Both the position numbers and the translations under genes were made by a program. Source: an uncultured Lachnospiraceae bacterium (GTDB taxonomy: Bacteria; Bacillota; Clostridia; Lachnospirales; Lachnospiraceae). Taken from it: a DNA stretch of 64,000 nucleotides. The notes beneath the pieces were generated by a model. The model did no database searches. It was not told where the DNA came from and was given only the letters and a program-made list of their open reading frames with translations. Positions 17,165 to 26,336 of this stretch are shown here, in pieces. Within the stretch, counting starts at the first letter, position 1. Every line of letters begins with the position of its first letter. Location of the stretch: positions 62,001 through 126,000 of the forward strand of contig CANCYR010000002.1 in NCBI GenBank assembly GCA_947382355.1. Reading direction: 5' to 3'.

Positions 17165-18541
17165 ATGGCAAAGGGCAAAAGAACCATGATGTACTTTTGT
17201 CAAAGCTGCGGCCATGAATCTGCCAAATGGATGGGGCAATGCCCGTCCTGCAGGGAATGGAATACCTTTGTGGAGGAAGAGGCTTCCATAGAGTCAAAAG
17301 GAATGGGCGGAGCCAAAACGGTAAAGGCGAAAGCAAAGAAGCCGGTTCCTGTCAGCTTTTCACAGGTTTCCCTTTCCAGAGAGGATAAAGTGAAGACAGA
17401 TATTGAGGAATTGGACCAGGTACTGGGCGGAGGCATAGTACCCGGTTCTTTGACTTTAGTAGGGGGTGATCCGGGAATCGGAAAATCCACCCTTCTGCTT
17501 CAGGTGTGCAGACAGCTTTCCGGGAAAGGACAGAAGGTATTATATATTTCGGGAGAAGAATCATTAAAGCAGATTAAAATAAGGGCGCTTCGGATTGGAA
17601 GCTTTTCTGATGAACTGCAGCTTTTGTGTGAAACAAATCTGGAAAGTATAAGGGAAGTGTTGATGGAGCTAAAGCCTCAGGCAGCGGTTATCGATTCCAT
17701 TCAGACCATGTATTCCGAGGAGATTTCAGCAGGTCCCGGAAGCGTATCACAGGTCAGAGAGGCTACGGGGATTTTTTTGCAGCTTGCAAAGACCTACGGT
17801 ATTTCCATATTTATCGTAGGCCATGTGACGAAAGAAGGAACCGTGGCGGGACCAAGGGTTTTAGAGCATATGGTAGATACGGTGCTCTATTTTGAAGGAG
17901 ACAAGGATGCGGTTTATCGGATACTCCGAAGTGTAAAAAACCGTTTTGGCTCTACCAATGAAATCGGTGTGTTTGAAATGGCAAAGGAAGGGCTTTTGGA
18001 AGTGAAAAATCCCTCTGCCTTTTTATTGGAGGGCAGGCCAAAGCAGTCAAGCGGTTCTGTAGTAGTCTGCTCCATGGAAGGAACCAGGCCCATCCTCATT
18101 GAAATACAGGCACTGGTATGTGATTCCAGCTTTAACCTTCCAAGAAGACAGGCAAACGGCATGGATTATAACCGGGTGCATCTTTTGATGGCGGTCATAG
18201 AAAAGCGAATGTGCCTGCATATTTCCCATAGTGACGCCTATGTGAATGTGGCAGGAGGCATGAAAGTTTCAGAGCCTGCTATTGATTTGGGAGTGGTCAT
18301 GGCTATTATTTCCAGCTTTAAGAACCGTCCCGTAAAGGACGGGATGGTAGTGTTTGGAGAAATTGGCTTAAGCGGCGAGGTCCGGGCAGTTTCCATGGCA
18401 GAAAAGCGAGTGCTGGAAGCTAAAAAACTGGGATTTACCACTTGCGTGCTGCCCAAAAGTAATATGGCAGCATTAAAAGAAATAACAGGAATTGAGCTGA
18501 TTGGCGTGGAAAATGTGCAGGAAGTGGCTGATTTGGTCTGA
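17165..18541 (+). CDS. radA: DNA repair protein RadA
   Basis: Helps process recombination intermediates and branch migration alongside RecA. Domains in order: Cys4 zinc finger (C-Q-S-C-G...C-P-S-C, residues 11-28), RecA-like ATPase with G-D-P-G-I-G-K-S-T (about 101-109), the RadA-specific K-N-R-F-G-S motif (about 258-263) and a C-terminal Lon-protease-like domain lacking a catalytic dyad role. 458 residues is standard. The clpC-radA order is conserved in Firmicutes. Confidence 0.96.
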   Translation: MAKGKRTMMYFCQSCGHESAKWMGQCPSCREWNTFVEEEASIESKGMGGAKTVKAKAKKPVPVSFSQVSLSREDKVKTDIEELDQVLGGGIVPGSLTLVGGDPGIGKSTLLLQVCRQLSGKGQKVLYISGEESLKQIKIRALRIGSFSDELQLLCETNLESIREVLMELKPQAAVIDSIQTMYSEEISAGPGSVSQVREATGIFLQLAKTYGISIFIVGHVTKEGTVAGPRVLEHMVDTVLYFEGDKDAVYRILRSVKNRFGSTNEIGVFEMAKEGLLEVKNPSAFLLEGRPKQSSGSVVVCSMEGTRPILIEIQALVCDSSFNLPRRQANGMDYNRVHLLMAVIEKRMCLHISHSDAYVNVAGGMKVSEPAIDLGVVMAIISSFKNRPVKDGMVVFGEIGLSGEVRAVSMAEKRVLEAKKLGFTTCVLPKSNMAALKEITGIELIGVENVQEVADLV

Positions 18542-18799
18542 ATCCTGTAAGAATTTTGAAGAAAGAATAGAATAAAGCAATATAGTGTTATTCATTAGCA
18601 ATATAATTGTAGAAAAGAATAAGAAAAGGAAATATAATATAAGTGTGTCTAGCACAACTAGACATTGCTAATTAGCAATTCCGGAAGAATTCCCCTTTTA
18701 CACAAACAGGAGTCTCAAGGCAGCTGCCTTGGGACTTTTGTTTGTATAAAAGAGTTATAAAACGAAACAATAAGGAAAAGAGAGATAGAGAGGTATTCG
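18542..18799. other. Palindrome-rich intergenic region after radA
   Basis: 258 bp without a gene. It holds a TGTCTAG / CTAGACA inverted repeat with 5-bp spacer (18646-18664), overlapping a perfect palindrome ATTGCTAATTAGCAAT (18664-18679); the half-site ATTAGCAAT also occurs at 18594-18602. A TATAAT at 18633-18638 has no convincing -35. A strong terminator follows at 18711. The region between could encode a small RNA, but evidence is thin. Confidence 0.45.
18711..18744 (+). terminator. Terminator downstream of radA
   Basis: AGTC-T-CAAGGC, loop AGCT, GCCTTG-G-GACT: an 11-bp stem with one G.T pair, followed by TTTTGTTTGT. It separates radA from the SGNH gene. Confidence 0.85.
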
Positions 18800-19816
18800 G
18801 TGAAAAAGATAGGAAGAATAGTAGTTTTTCTGTTATTGTCTGGAATCCTGATAGAAGTGATGAATCAGGTTTTTACTCCAAAGTGGGAAACGGATGGACG
18901 GTGGGAGCCGGCAACGCAAATTATAGATGGATTTTATGCGGAGAAAAAGGATACAATAGATGTTCTATATTTAGGAAGCAGCAACAGCTTTTATGATATC
19001 AATCCATTAATTGTTTATGAAGAGCAGGGAATTACCGGCTATGTGCTTGGAAGCGGCGAACAAAGGCTTTTTACATCCTATTACTATTTGCAGGAAGCAT
19101 TAAGGAAACAGAAGCCAAAGGTGGTGGTATTGGATGCATTGGGTCTGTTTTATCAGGGCAGTGGAGAAGAGGAACAAAGCCGGAAGGCATATGATTATAT
19201 GAAATTTTCTGGCAATAAAATACAATCCCTGAAAATGGCGGCAGGTGAAGAGGGAGATATTTTTTCCTATGTATTTCCTTTTTCCAGATATCATGCAAGA
19301 TGGACTTCCTTAAATGAACGGGATTTTCTTTATCCTGTTTCTGATAAGCATTATCCTTTAAAGGGCTATGCTTATTCCGAAACAGTGGCAGAGGAGCTTC
19401 CTGACTTTAATATGGAAAGCATTATTCATGAAGGGATGAGCATTAGCAGGGAAAATGAATTTTATTTTAACGAAATTCATAAGCTGTGCAGAGAAAATAA
19501 TATTACTTTGGTTTTGATAAAAACGCCCAATATAGAATGGGGAATGATAGAGCATTCCCAGACGGAGAAGCTGTCACAAGAAAATAATCTGGATTTTTAT
19601 GATTACAATACATTTATGGGACAGATTGGAATCAGTGAAAAGGATTGCTTTTTGGACGGCGCCCATTTAAATTATAAGGGTGCGGAAAAGCTAAGCGCTC
19701 ATTTAGGGGAAATCGTAGCGGAATATGTTCCGGCAGAACAGGAAAAGGATGAAGATGTGAAAAAGCAGTGGGAGGAGGATTTTGAATACTATTTAGAACA
19801 GAGGCGGCAATATTGA
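18800..19816 (+). CDS. SGNH-hydrolase-like extracytoplasmic protein
   Basis: 338 residues with an N-terminal signal anchor (about 3-20). L-Y-L-G-S-S-N-S near 65 is a block-I-like motif with a candidate nucleophile Ser, and D-G-A-H-L-N-Y-K-G near 289 matches the block V Asp-x-x-His of SGNH/GDSL folds. Similar proteins (DltD- and AlgX-like, DUF1574) act in acyl transfer or deacylation of surface polymers. The start is GTG at 18800 with GAGAGG upstream. The C terminus is charged. Flanked by terminators on both sides, so a single-gene unit. Substrate unknown. Confidence 0.65.
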   Translation: MKKIGRIVVFLLLSGILIEVMNQVFTPKWETDGRWEPATQIIDGFYAEKKDTIDVLYLGSSNSFYDINPLIVYEEQGITGYVLGSGEQRLFTSYYYLQEALRKQKPKVVVLDALGLFYQGSGEEEQSRKAYDYMKFSGNKIQSLKMAAGEEGDIFSYVFPFSRYHARWTSLNERDFLYPVSDKHYPLKGYAYSETVAEELPDFNMESIIHEGMSISRENEFYFNEIHKLCRENNITLVLIKTPNIEWGMIEHSQTEKLSQENNLDFYDYNTFMGQIGISEKDCFLDGAHLNYKGAEKLSAHLGEIVAEYVPAEQEKDEDVKKQWEEDFEYYLEQRRQY

Positions 19817-19818
19817 TG

Positions 19819-19842
19819 CCCCGCTGCTTGCGGGGGGTTTTT
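19819..19842 (+). terminator. Terminator of the SGNH gene
   Basis: CCCCGC, loop TGCTT, GCGGGG, then GGTTTTT. It begins 3 bp after the stop codon. Confidence 0.85.
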
Positions 19843-19876
19843 GACTGGAACGTATGGGCAGTTCATCTTTCAATTG

Positions 19877-19919
19877 CCTAAAAACAAAAAGTCCTAAAAA
19901 CCGTTTAAAAGGTTTTCAG
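19877..19919 (-). terminator. Terminator of tRNA-Trp (minus strand)
   Basis: Read on the minus strand: CTGAAAACC pairs with GGTTTTTAG (one G.T) around an 8-nt loop, followed by GACTTTTTGTTTTT. Confidence 0.7.
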
Positions 19920-19931
19920 AACTTACTTAAG

Positions 19932-20002
19932 CAGGGGAAGAGGGAATCGAACCCCCGTTAACGGTTTTGGAGACCGCCGCACTACCGCTGTACTATTCCC
20001 CT
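19932..20002 (-). tRNA. tRNA-Trp (anticodon CCA)
   Basis: On the minus strand the 71-nt gene folds into a full cloverleaf: acceptor AGGGGAA/TTCCCCT with discriminator G, D stem GTAC/GTGC, anticodon stem GCGGT/ACCGT with loop CTCCAAA (anticodon CCA), and T arm GGGGG-TTCGATT-CCCTC. The 3' CCA is not encoded. It has its own promoter and terminator, so it is a lone tRNA gene. Confidence 0.96.
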
Positions 20003-20033
20003 ATAATTAGTGCTTATTTTGTCACCGAAATGT

Positions 20034-20063
20034 ATTATAGCATAACCCGTACTGTTTTAGCAA
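20034..20063 (-). promoter_or_regulatory. Promoter of tRNA-Trp
   Basis: On the minus strand: TTGCTA (20063-20058), 18 bp, TATAAT (20039-20034), with TGC before the -10 (extended -10). It ends about 30 bp before the tRNA. Confidence 0.75.
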
Positions 20064-20178
20064 GTAGTTTTTTCCACTTTTTTCGCAATGGAAAAGTTTA
20101 TAAAATTTTTATGGCAATCCCAGGCAAAATGAAATAAAATAAACATAATTGCGAGATTCTATTTGAAAGGAAAAAAAG

Positions 20179-21681
20179 ATGAAAAGGATAAACAGGAAAG
20201 GCTTTTTGCTGGCAGCTGCTATAGCAGCAGTGGGATTAGGGCTGGCAGGCTGTGGAAAAGAAGAAAGCGAAACAGTTAGAAAAGAGCTTGTGGTGGAAGC
20301 AAAGCTTCCGGAAGAAGGCACCTTGACTTTGCAAAATGAATTTATGGGAAGCATTACTCCGCAGGAAGAGGTATTTGTAGTGCCTCTTGTGAATGCAGAA
20401 GTAATCGCTTCCCATGTGTCAGTGGGAGATGCGGTACAGGAGGGTGACCTTCTTTGTGAACTGGATGATACAGCAGCCCAGCTTCAGGTAAAAAGTGCAG
20501 GTGCAGCCCTTTCCAGCGCAAAGGCAAGCAGGGATCTGGCTACAGGCGGACAGACAGCTGCTTCCAATATTCAGACAGAAGCCAATATTCAGACCATTAA
20601 GGATAATCAGGCCAGCTTACAGAACAAGTATAATGCTCTGATGGATGGAAAAGAAGAGCTGAGAAAAAAGATGGATGAATTAAAGGATGCCAAAAAGAGC
20701 GCAAAGGCGGATTATGAAAACGCAAAACAGAGAGCAGCCGCTGCACAGGAGTATGCAGCAGCTACTATGGAGCCAGAGGCACAGCAGGCTTTGATGGAAG
20801 CAATGGCGGAGCAGGAGAAAACAAAAGCAGTTTATGAAGCTACAGCAGCTGCTTATGATCAGAACTATCCGGCGTTGAAAAGTCAGATGGATACTATGGA
20901 ACAGAATGAAAAGGAGCTTGAAAGTTCAGCAAGTGCCCTTGGACACAGTCTGAAATATGCCCAGGACGGCTATGCTCTTTCCAAAGGAGAGATTGCAAAT
21001 GAAACGGCAGCCGTGTACCAGTCACAGGTGAACTCTGCAGCGGTAGGGGTGGAATCGGCAAAATACCAGCAGGAGCTGTATCGGCTGAAGGCACCTATAA
21101 GCGGCGTGGTGGAAGCGGTAAATATAACGGAAAACAGCTTTGCCTCATCCGGTTCTGCTGCATATGTGATTTCCAATAAGGATTCCATGACGGTTACCTT
21201 CCGGGTAAGCGAGGACATCCGGAATACCCTGAAGACAGGTGAGAAAATCAGGGTGGACAGGAACGGCACGGTTTTCGAGGCATCCATTACGGAAATAGGT
21301 CAGATGGTGGATGCCCAGAGCGGTTTGTTTGTCATAAAAGGAAATGTAAAGGCAAGAGGGGATGAACTGCTTACAGGCACAAGCGTGAAGATTACGGCGG
21401 ATACCTACCGGTCAGGGGAAGGCCTGCTTATTCCTTATGATGCAGTTTATTATGACGACGGACAGGCTTATGTTTATGTGGCAAAGGAAGGAAAAGCGGT
21501 AAAAACGCTGATTGAGATAGGCCTGTTTGATGATACAAATGCATCCGTTTCTTCGGGCATTACAAAAGAGGACAAGGTAATCACCACCTGGTCGCCGCTT
21601 CTTTCCGATGGAGCGGAAATTGTCATAAAAGAAACAGAACCGGAAGAAAACAGCGGGAAAGAGGAAGACACCAATGAATAG
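20179..21681 (+). CDS. RND exporter periplasmic-adaptor-type lipoprotein (MFP/HlyD family)
   Basis: 500 residues. Lipobox L-A-G-C with Cys25. A biotinyl-lipoyl-like half near 70-100 (A-S-H-V-S-V-G-D-A-V-Q-E-G-D-L-L-C-E-L-D) and its second half near 308 frame a long Ala/Gln/Lys-rich coiled-coil hairpin (about 110-290). Beta-barrel and membrane-proximal domains follow. It couples to the RND pump encoded next, whose start overlaps this stop by 8 bp. In a Gram-positive there is no outer membrane, so the adaptor probably works at the outer face of the single membrane. Substrate not deducible. Confidence 0.9.
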   Translation: MKRINRKGFLLAAAIAAVGLGLAGCGKEESETVRKELVVEAKLPEEGTLTLQNEFMGSITPQEEVFVVPLVNAEVIASHVSVGDAVQEGDLLCELDDTAAQLQVKSAGAALSSAKASRDLATGGQTAASNIQTEANIQTIKDNQASLQNKYNALMDGKEELRKKMDELKDAKKSAKADYENAKQRAAAAQEYAAATMEPEAQQALMEAMAEQEKTKAVYEATAAAYDQNYPALKSQMDTMEQNEKELESSASALGHSLKYAQDGYALSKGEIANETAAVYQSQVNSAAVGVESAKYQQELYRLKAPISGVVEAVNITENSFASSGSAAYVISNKDSMTVTFRVSEDIRNTLKTGEKIRVDRNGTVFEASITEIGQMVDAQSGLFVIKGNVKARGDELLTGTSVKITADTYRSGEGLLIPYDAVYYDDGQAYVYVAKEGKAVKTLIEIGLFDDTNASVSSGITKEDKVITTWSPLLSDGAEIVIKETEPEENSGKEEDTNE

Positions 21682-24600
21682 TTTGACGAAATTATCCCTG
21701 AAAAGACCGGCTTCTACCGCTTTGGTAGTGCTTGCGCTGATAGTATTCGGAATCAGTTCTATTTTTGGATTTAAGCTGGAGCTGCAGCCGGATATGGAAA
21801 TGCCCATGCTGTTAGTGGTGACCACTTATCCGGGAGCGGACAGGGCCAGTGTGGAAGAGCTGGTAACAAAGGAAATAGAAGGGGCGGGAGCCACGCTGAA
21901 CGGTGTGGAAACATATACTTCCAGAGTAAGCGATAATTATACCATTACCATGTTTTCTTATGATTACGATATTGATATTGATGATGCTTATTTTGATTTA
22001 AGGGCAGCTTTGGACGGTTTGACGGCATCTCTGCCGGAGGATGCAGGGGAGCCTTATATTATGGAGCTTGCCATGGATGCTAGCGATACGATAACCTTGT
22101 CGGCAACTGCCTCGGGAGATGTGGATTTATTAAGTTATGTAAACGACAGTATCGTTCCGGAGCTGGAAACCATATTAAGCGTGGCACAGGTCAATGTATA
22201 CGGCGGGGAAGAGACTTATATCCGGGTCCGGTTAAAGGAAGAGGCATTGAACCAGTATGGCCTTACCATGTCAACAGTGGCGCAGTACATAGCTGCAGTT
22301 GATTTCAGCATTCCGGCAGGAAGCGTGAAGCAGGGCAGTCAGAATATATCCGTAAGCTCCAGCGCGGAAACCAAAACGGTGAGCCAGCTAAAGCAGATTC
22401 CCATTATGACTCAGGCAGGAAGCCTGATTACTTTGGGAGATATAGCGGACATTACGGAAAGCAACAAGGCGGCAGACAGTATCAGCAGCTATAACGGCAA
22501 TGAAAATATCAGTGTCGGCATACAGAAAAAGCAAAGCGAAGGTACTGTAAATGCAGCAAATGATATAAAGAAGGCAGTGAAAAGGCTCCAGGCTGAAAAT
22601 GAAGCGGTGGATTTAAAAATTATATATGATGCCAGCGGCATGATTGTAAGCTCTTTAAAGAGCATAGGAGAAACGCTTGCCCTTGGTATTGTGTTTTCCA
22701 TGATTGTGCTTTTTTTGTTTTTCGGAGATTTAAAAGGAAGCCTCATTGTAGGAAGCTCCATGCCGGTTTCTTTGTTTGCCACATTGATTTTAATGAATGG
22801 GGCAGGATTTTCTTTAAATATCGTTACAATGGGAGCGCTGGTAATTGCTATCGGCATGATGGTGGATAACTCCATTGTAGTGCTGGAAAGCTGTTTCCGT
22901 CTGAAGGAACAGCATGGGGACTTTAAGGTGGCGGCAATGGAAGGAACCAGAATCGTAACGGCTTCCATTGTGGCTTCCACGCTAACAACTATTGTGGTAT
23001 ATGTGCCTTTAAGCGTTATGAACGGTTTGTCCGGACAGATGTTTGCACAGCTTGGCATGACAATTGTATTTGCCATGACAGCTTCACTGATTTCAGCTCT
23101 TACGCTTGTTCCATTGTGCTTTTCCAAGTATAAACCCAAGGAAAAAAAGACTCTGCCCATCAATAAGGTGCTGGATGTGGTGAAAAGATGGTATGACAGG
23201 AATCTCCGCAGGATATTGAGACACAGGGTTTTAGCAGTGCTTGCTTCCATATTGCTTTTGATTCTTTCTTTTGTGATGGTATATAACACCAATATGGAGC
23301 TGATGCCCACTGTAGATGAAGGGACGATAGCCATTGCAGCCGAATTTCGTTCCGGCTCAAGGCTGGATTTTATAGATGAATCCATGAAGCCGTTGGAAGA
23401 GCTGGTGAAAAATGATGAGAATGTGGAAAGTTACAGCATGACCATTGAGGGAAATACGGCTACCATTACCGGCTATCTGAAAAAGGACAGAAAGCTTGGC
23501 ACCGGGCAGGTCATCGAAAAGTGGAATGAAGAGCTGGCAGATGTGACGAATATGGATCTTACCATTCAGTCTACCGGAACGAATATGACCAGTATGATGA
23601 GCATGGATGCAGAGGTGGATCTGACAGGTTCTGATTTGAGTGACTTGAAGGAAGCATCGAAACAGGTGGAGGACGCCATCAGGGACGTGCCCGGCGTCAT
23701 TAAAGTAAAAAGTGATTTATCTGCTTCCACTACCCGGGCAGAAATTGTGATTGATCCTTTAAAAGCAATGGCGGTTGGCTACACCCCTGTGCAGGTGGCA
23801 ATGAATGTGAATAATGTATTAAGCGGCATGGAAACTGCCACAATTAAAAATCAGGGAGAGGAATATTCGGTTATATTGGAATATCCGGAGGGAAGCTATG
23901 ATGATTTGAATTCCCTTATGAATCTTTCTCTTGTAACGCCTATGAATACTCAAATTATTCTTTCAGATATAGCAAAGCTGACCTATACGGATTCCCCCCA
24001 GTCACTTACAAGGGTGGACGGACAGTATCAGGTTGCAGTTTCCGCCATGACCACGGAAGCTGCAAAGTTCAGCGCAGCGGATAAGATTGACGGAATTGTG
24101 GAAGGATTGAATTTTCCGGAAGGCGTGGCTCTTTCTGAAAATATGATGACGGAAATGATGAATGAAGAATTTGCCGCCATTTATTCTGCCATTGCAGCGG
24201 CTGTATTTTTAGTATTTCTCGTAATGGCAATGCAGTTTGAGTCTCCGGTCTTTTCGGGAATGGTAATGTTAAGCATTCCTTTCAGCCTGATTGGTTCTTT
24301 TTCATTGCTGTATTTGTGTGGAGCCACCTTGAGCATGGTTTCGCTGATGGGGCTTTTAATGCTGGCGGGCATTGTAGTAAATAATGGTATCCTGTATGTG
24401 GATACTGCCAACATGCTCAGGAAGGAAATGCCCATAGAGGATGCTCTTGTAAGCAGCGGGCAGATTCGACTCCGCCCCATTCTCATGACTACCCTCACTA
24501 CCATTTTATCCATGGTTCCCATGGCTCTGGGCATTGGCGAGGGAACGGTGCTCATGCAGGGAATGGCACTTGTAATCATTGGCGGGCTTGTGGCTTCTAC

Positions 24601-24805
24601 CATATTGATACTGATTTTGCTTCCCAGCTTTTATCTGCTTATTTACGAGGGGAAGAAAAAAAGAAGATTTAAAAGAAAGAAGGTAGTGGTGGATTCAGAA
24701 GCAGGGGAAGAAAAAAAGAAAAAAGAAGAAAACAGGAAAGAGAAAAAGAGAAAAGAAAAAAACAGTAAAGTAGAAAAAACGGAAGATAAACAGGATAAGA
24801 AATAG
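21674..24805 (+). CDS. RND-family proton-driven exporter (AcrB-like)
   Basis: 1043 residues, full length for the family. One transmembrane helix (about 15-35), a large extracytoplasmic loop, five helices, a second loop, then six helices (two pseudo-repeats). The TM4 motif G-I-G-M-M-V-D-N-S-I-V-V-L-E near 395-408 carries the proton-relay Asp. The C terminus ends in an unusually long, almost purely charged Lys/Glu tail of about 50 residues. Works with the upstream adaptor. Substrate could be drugs, lipids or peptides. Confidence 0.93.
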   Translation: MNSLTKLSLKRPASTALVVLALIVFGISSIFGFKLELQPDMEMPMLLVVTTYPGADRASVEELVTKEIEGAGATLNGVETYTSRVSDNYTITMFSYDYDIDIDDAYFDLRAALDGLTASLPEDAGEPYIMELAMDASDTITLSATASGDVDLLSYVNDSIVPELETILSVAQVNVYGGEETYIRVRLKEEALNQYGLTMSTVAQYIAAVDFSIPAGSVKQGSQNISVSSSAETKTVSQLKQIPIMTQAGSLITLGDIADITESNKAADSISSYNGNENISVGIQKKQSEGTVNAANDIKKAVKRLQAENEAVDLKIIYDASGMIVSSLKSIGETLALGIVFSMIVLFLFFGDLKGSLIVGSSMPVSLFATLILMNGAGFSLNIVTMGALVIAIGMMVDNSIVVLESCFRLKEQHGDFKVAAMEGTRIVTASIVASTLTTIVVYVPLSVMNGLSGQMFAQLGMTIVFAMTASLISALTLVPLCFSKYKPKEKKTLPINKVLDVVKRWYDRNLRRILRHRVLAVLASILLLILSFVMVYNTNMELMPTVDEGTIAIAAEFRSGSRLDFIDESMKPLEELVKNDENVESYSMTIEGNTATITGYLKKDRKLGTGQVIEKWNEELADVTNMDLTIQSTGTNMTSMMSMDAEVDLTGSDLSDLKEASKQVEDAIRDVPGVIKVKSDLSASTTRAEIVIDPLKAMAVGYTPVQVAMNVNNVLSGMETATIKNQGEEYSVILEYPEGSYDDLNSLMNLSLVTPMNTQIILSDIAKLTYTDSPQSLTRVDGQYQVAVSAMTTEAAKFSAADKIDGIVEGLNFPEGVALSENMMTEMMNEEFAAIYSAIAAAVFLVFLVMAMQFESPVFSGMVMLSIPFSLIGSFSLLYLCGATLSMVSLMGLLMLAGIVVNNGILYVDTANMLRKEMPIEDALVSSGQIRLRPILMTTLTTILSMVPMALGIGEGTVLMQGMALVIIGGLVASTILILILLPSFYLLIYEGKKKRRFKRKKVVVDSEAGEEKKKKEENRKEKKRKEKNSKVEKTEDKQDKK

Positions 24806-24835
24806 TAAATAAATAGGATAATAACATAAAAGCAG

Positions 24836-24881
24836 GCTGTTGTATGCAAAGTATTCTGGCAGGACAACAGCTTGTTTTTTT
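24836..24881 (+). terminator. Terminator of the RND operon
   Basis: GCTGTTGT (24836-24843) pairs with ACAACAGC (24864-24871), a 20-nt loop, then TTGTTTTTTT. Confidence 0.75.
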
Positions 24882-24950
24882 ATGTTTGTTAAAATTGATT
24901 TGTTTAAATTCAGTTTATATACCCGTAATATAATCACTTAGGAGGCTTGT

Positions 24951-25658
24951 ATGAGTAATTATCGGAATGAATTTAAATTTATATGTACAGAAAAAGAGCT
25001 TGCTCTGATTGAAGGAAGAATCCGCATGATAATGGAAAAGGATTCCCATATAGGAGATGGGGAGCCGTATACGGTGCGAAGCGTTTATTTTGATGATTAT
25101 GAAAATTCCTGTATGTATGAGAATCAGGACGGAATTGCAAGAAGAACTAAATTTCGGATTCGCACTTACAATCATGATATTTCCTGTATCCGGCTGGAGA
25201 TTAAGTCGAAACAGTATGAGTTTGGGAAAAAAAACAGCTGTTTTTTATCTGCGGAGGAGTGTAAACAGTATTTACATACCATGCCGGAGGTTATTACAAA
25301 AGAACTGCCACATGCAAGAAGAAGGCTGAGTCTGGAAATAGGAATCAGAAAGCTGCATCCGGTTATTATAGTGGAATATGAAAGGATGGCATATGTATAT
25401 TCCCATGGAAATGTACGGATTACTTTTGACAGGAATATATCCATGTGTGCAAAGCCGGAGCAATTTTTGAAAACATATATTCCGCTGACACCTATCATGC
25501 CAAAGGGCATTCATATATTAGAAGTAAAATTTGATGAATTTTTGCCGGATGTGATTGCAGCATTATTGGAAACAGGTGCTTTGGAAAGGACCTCTTTTTC
25601 AAAATACTGTTTATCGAGGCAGATGGAAGAACAATGGGAAAGGAGAAATATTTTTTAG
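24951..25658 (+). CDS. VTC-domain protein, polyphosphate polymerase type
   Basis: 235 residues matching the catalytic VTC domain of the triphosphate tunnel enzymes that polymerise ATP gamma-phosphate into polyphosphate in yeast. Basic tunnel residues are in place: K-F at the N terminus (N-E-F-K-F), R-R-T-K-F-R-I-R-T-Y near 65-74, R-L-E-I-K-S-K near 82-88, V-E-Y-E-R near 142-146 and L-E-V-K-F-D near 190-195. No membrane segment; the next gene supplies one. AGGAGG precedes the ATG. First gene of a tight four-gene operon. Confidence 0.88.
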   Translation: MSNYRNEFKFICTEKELALIEGRIRMIMEKDSHIGDGEPYTVRSVYFDDYENSCMYENQDGIARRTKFRIRTYNHDISCIRLEIKSKQYEFGKKNSCFLSAEECKQYLHTMPEVITKELPHARRRLSLEIGIRKLHPVIIVEYERMAYVYSHGNVRITFDRNISMCAKPEQFLKTYIPLTPIMPKGIHILEVKFDEFLPDVIAALLETGALERTSFSKYCLSRQMEEQWERRNIF

Positions 25659-25659
25659 T

Positions 25660-26334
25660 ATGAGCATAAGAGATACTATTAAAAAATCCGTACTGGAAGG
25701 GTTAGGTCAGGGTGATATTTCAATAGGGCAGATTGCCGGAGCAATGTTTATTACTATGTTACTGGCCCTTTTTATATTTCATATTTACAAGCTGGTAAAA
25801 AAGAGCGGATTCTATTCTCATACATTTAATGTTTCCATGGCAGTAATTTCTTTGATTACTGCCGGAATCATTTTGTCCATGCAGTCTAACATCGTTATTT
25901 CTCTTGGTATGGTAGGTGCCCTCTCCATTGTTAGGTTCAGGACGGCAGTAAAGGACCCTATGGACCTGTTATTCTTGTTTTGGTCCATAGGTACCGGAAT
26001 CATATGCGGAGCCGGACTTTATAAGATAGCAATTCTTCTGGCGTTGTTCGTAACTATCAGCATATTCCTGTTTGAAATGCTTCCAAAGGCAAAGGCTCCC
26101 TGCCTGCTTGTTGTGAATCTGGAGGGGAAAGAGGGAGAAGCGGAAATGGAGGCGCTTTTGGGAAGATATAGCAAGTATTATAAAGTAAAGTCCAGAAATG
26201 TTACAAAGCGGGGGCTTGATATTATTTATGAAGTGAGCACCGGAAGGGGAAACGTTTTAATAGATGAAATCATAATGCTGAATCAGGTAAGCAATGCAGC
26301 CCTGCTGTCCCATGACGGAGAAGTGAGGGCATAA
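25660..26334 (+). CDS. DUF4956-type membrane protein
   Basis: Start taken at the ATG at 25660 (MSIRDTIKKSVLEG), 1 bp after the VTC stop and 13 bp after AGGAGA; the frame is open further upstream inside the VTC gene but without conserved sequence. 224 residues: three or four membrane helices (about 26-48, 55-80, 108-140), the signature G-A-L-S-I-V-R-F-R-T-A-V-K-D-P between them, and a soluble C-terminal domain. DUF4956 proteins regularly accompany bacterial VTC proteins. Probably the membrane partner for polymer synthesis or export; not shown experimentally as far as I know. Confidence 0.85.
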   Translation: MSIRDTIKKSVLEGLGQGDISIGQIAGAMFITMLLALFIFHIYKLVKKSGFYSHTFNVSMAVISLITAGIILSMQSNIVISLGMVGALSIVRFRTAVKDPMDLLFLFWSIGTGIICGAGLYKIAILLALFVTISIFLFEMLPKAKAPCLLVVNLEGKEGEAEMEALLGRYSKYYKVKSRNVTKRGLDIIYEVSTGRGNVLIDEIIMLNQVSNAALLSHDGEVRA

Positions 26335-26336
26335 AA

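Noticed and set aside
22489-23385. 298-residue minus-strand ORF opposite the RND exporter
   Set aside because: A shadow of a long well-conserved gene; composition is that of reversed coding sequence and it has no start signals or family motifs.
25555-25659. Upstream start of the DUF4956 gene inside the VTC gene
   Set aside because: No conserved sequence; the ATG at 25660 is just after the VTC stop and has AGGAGA.
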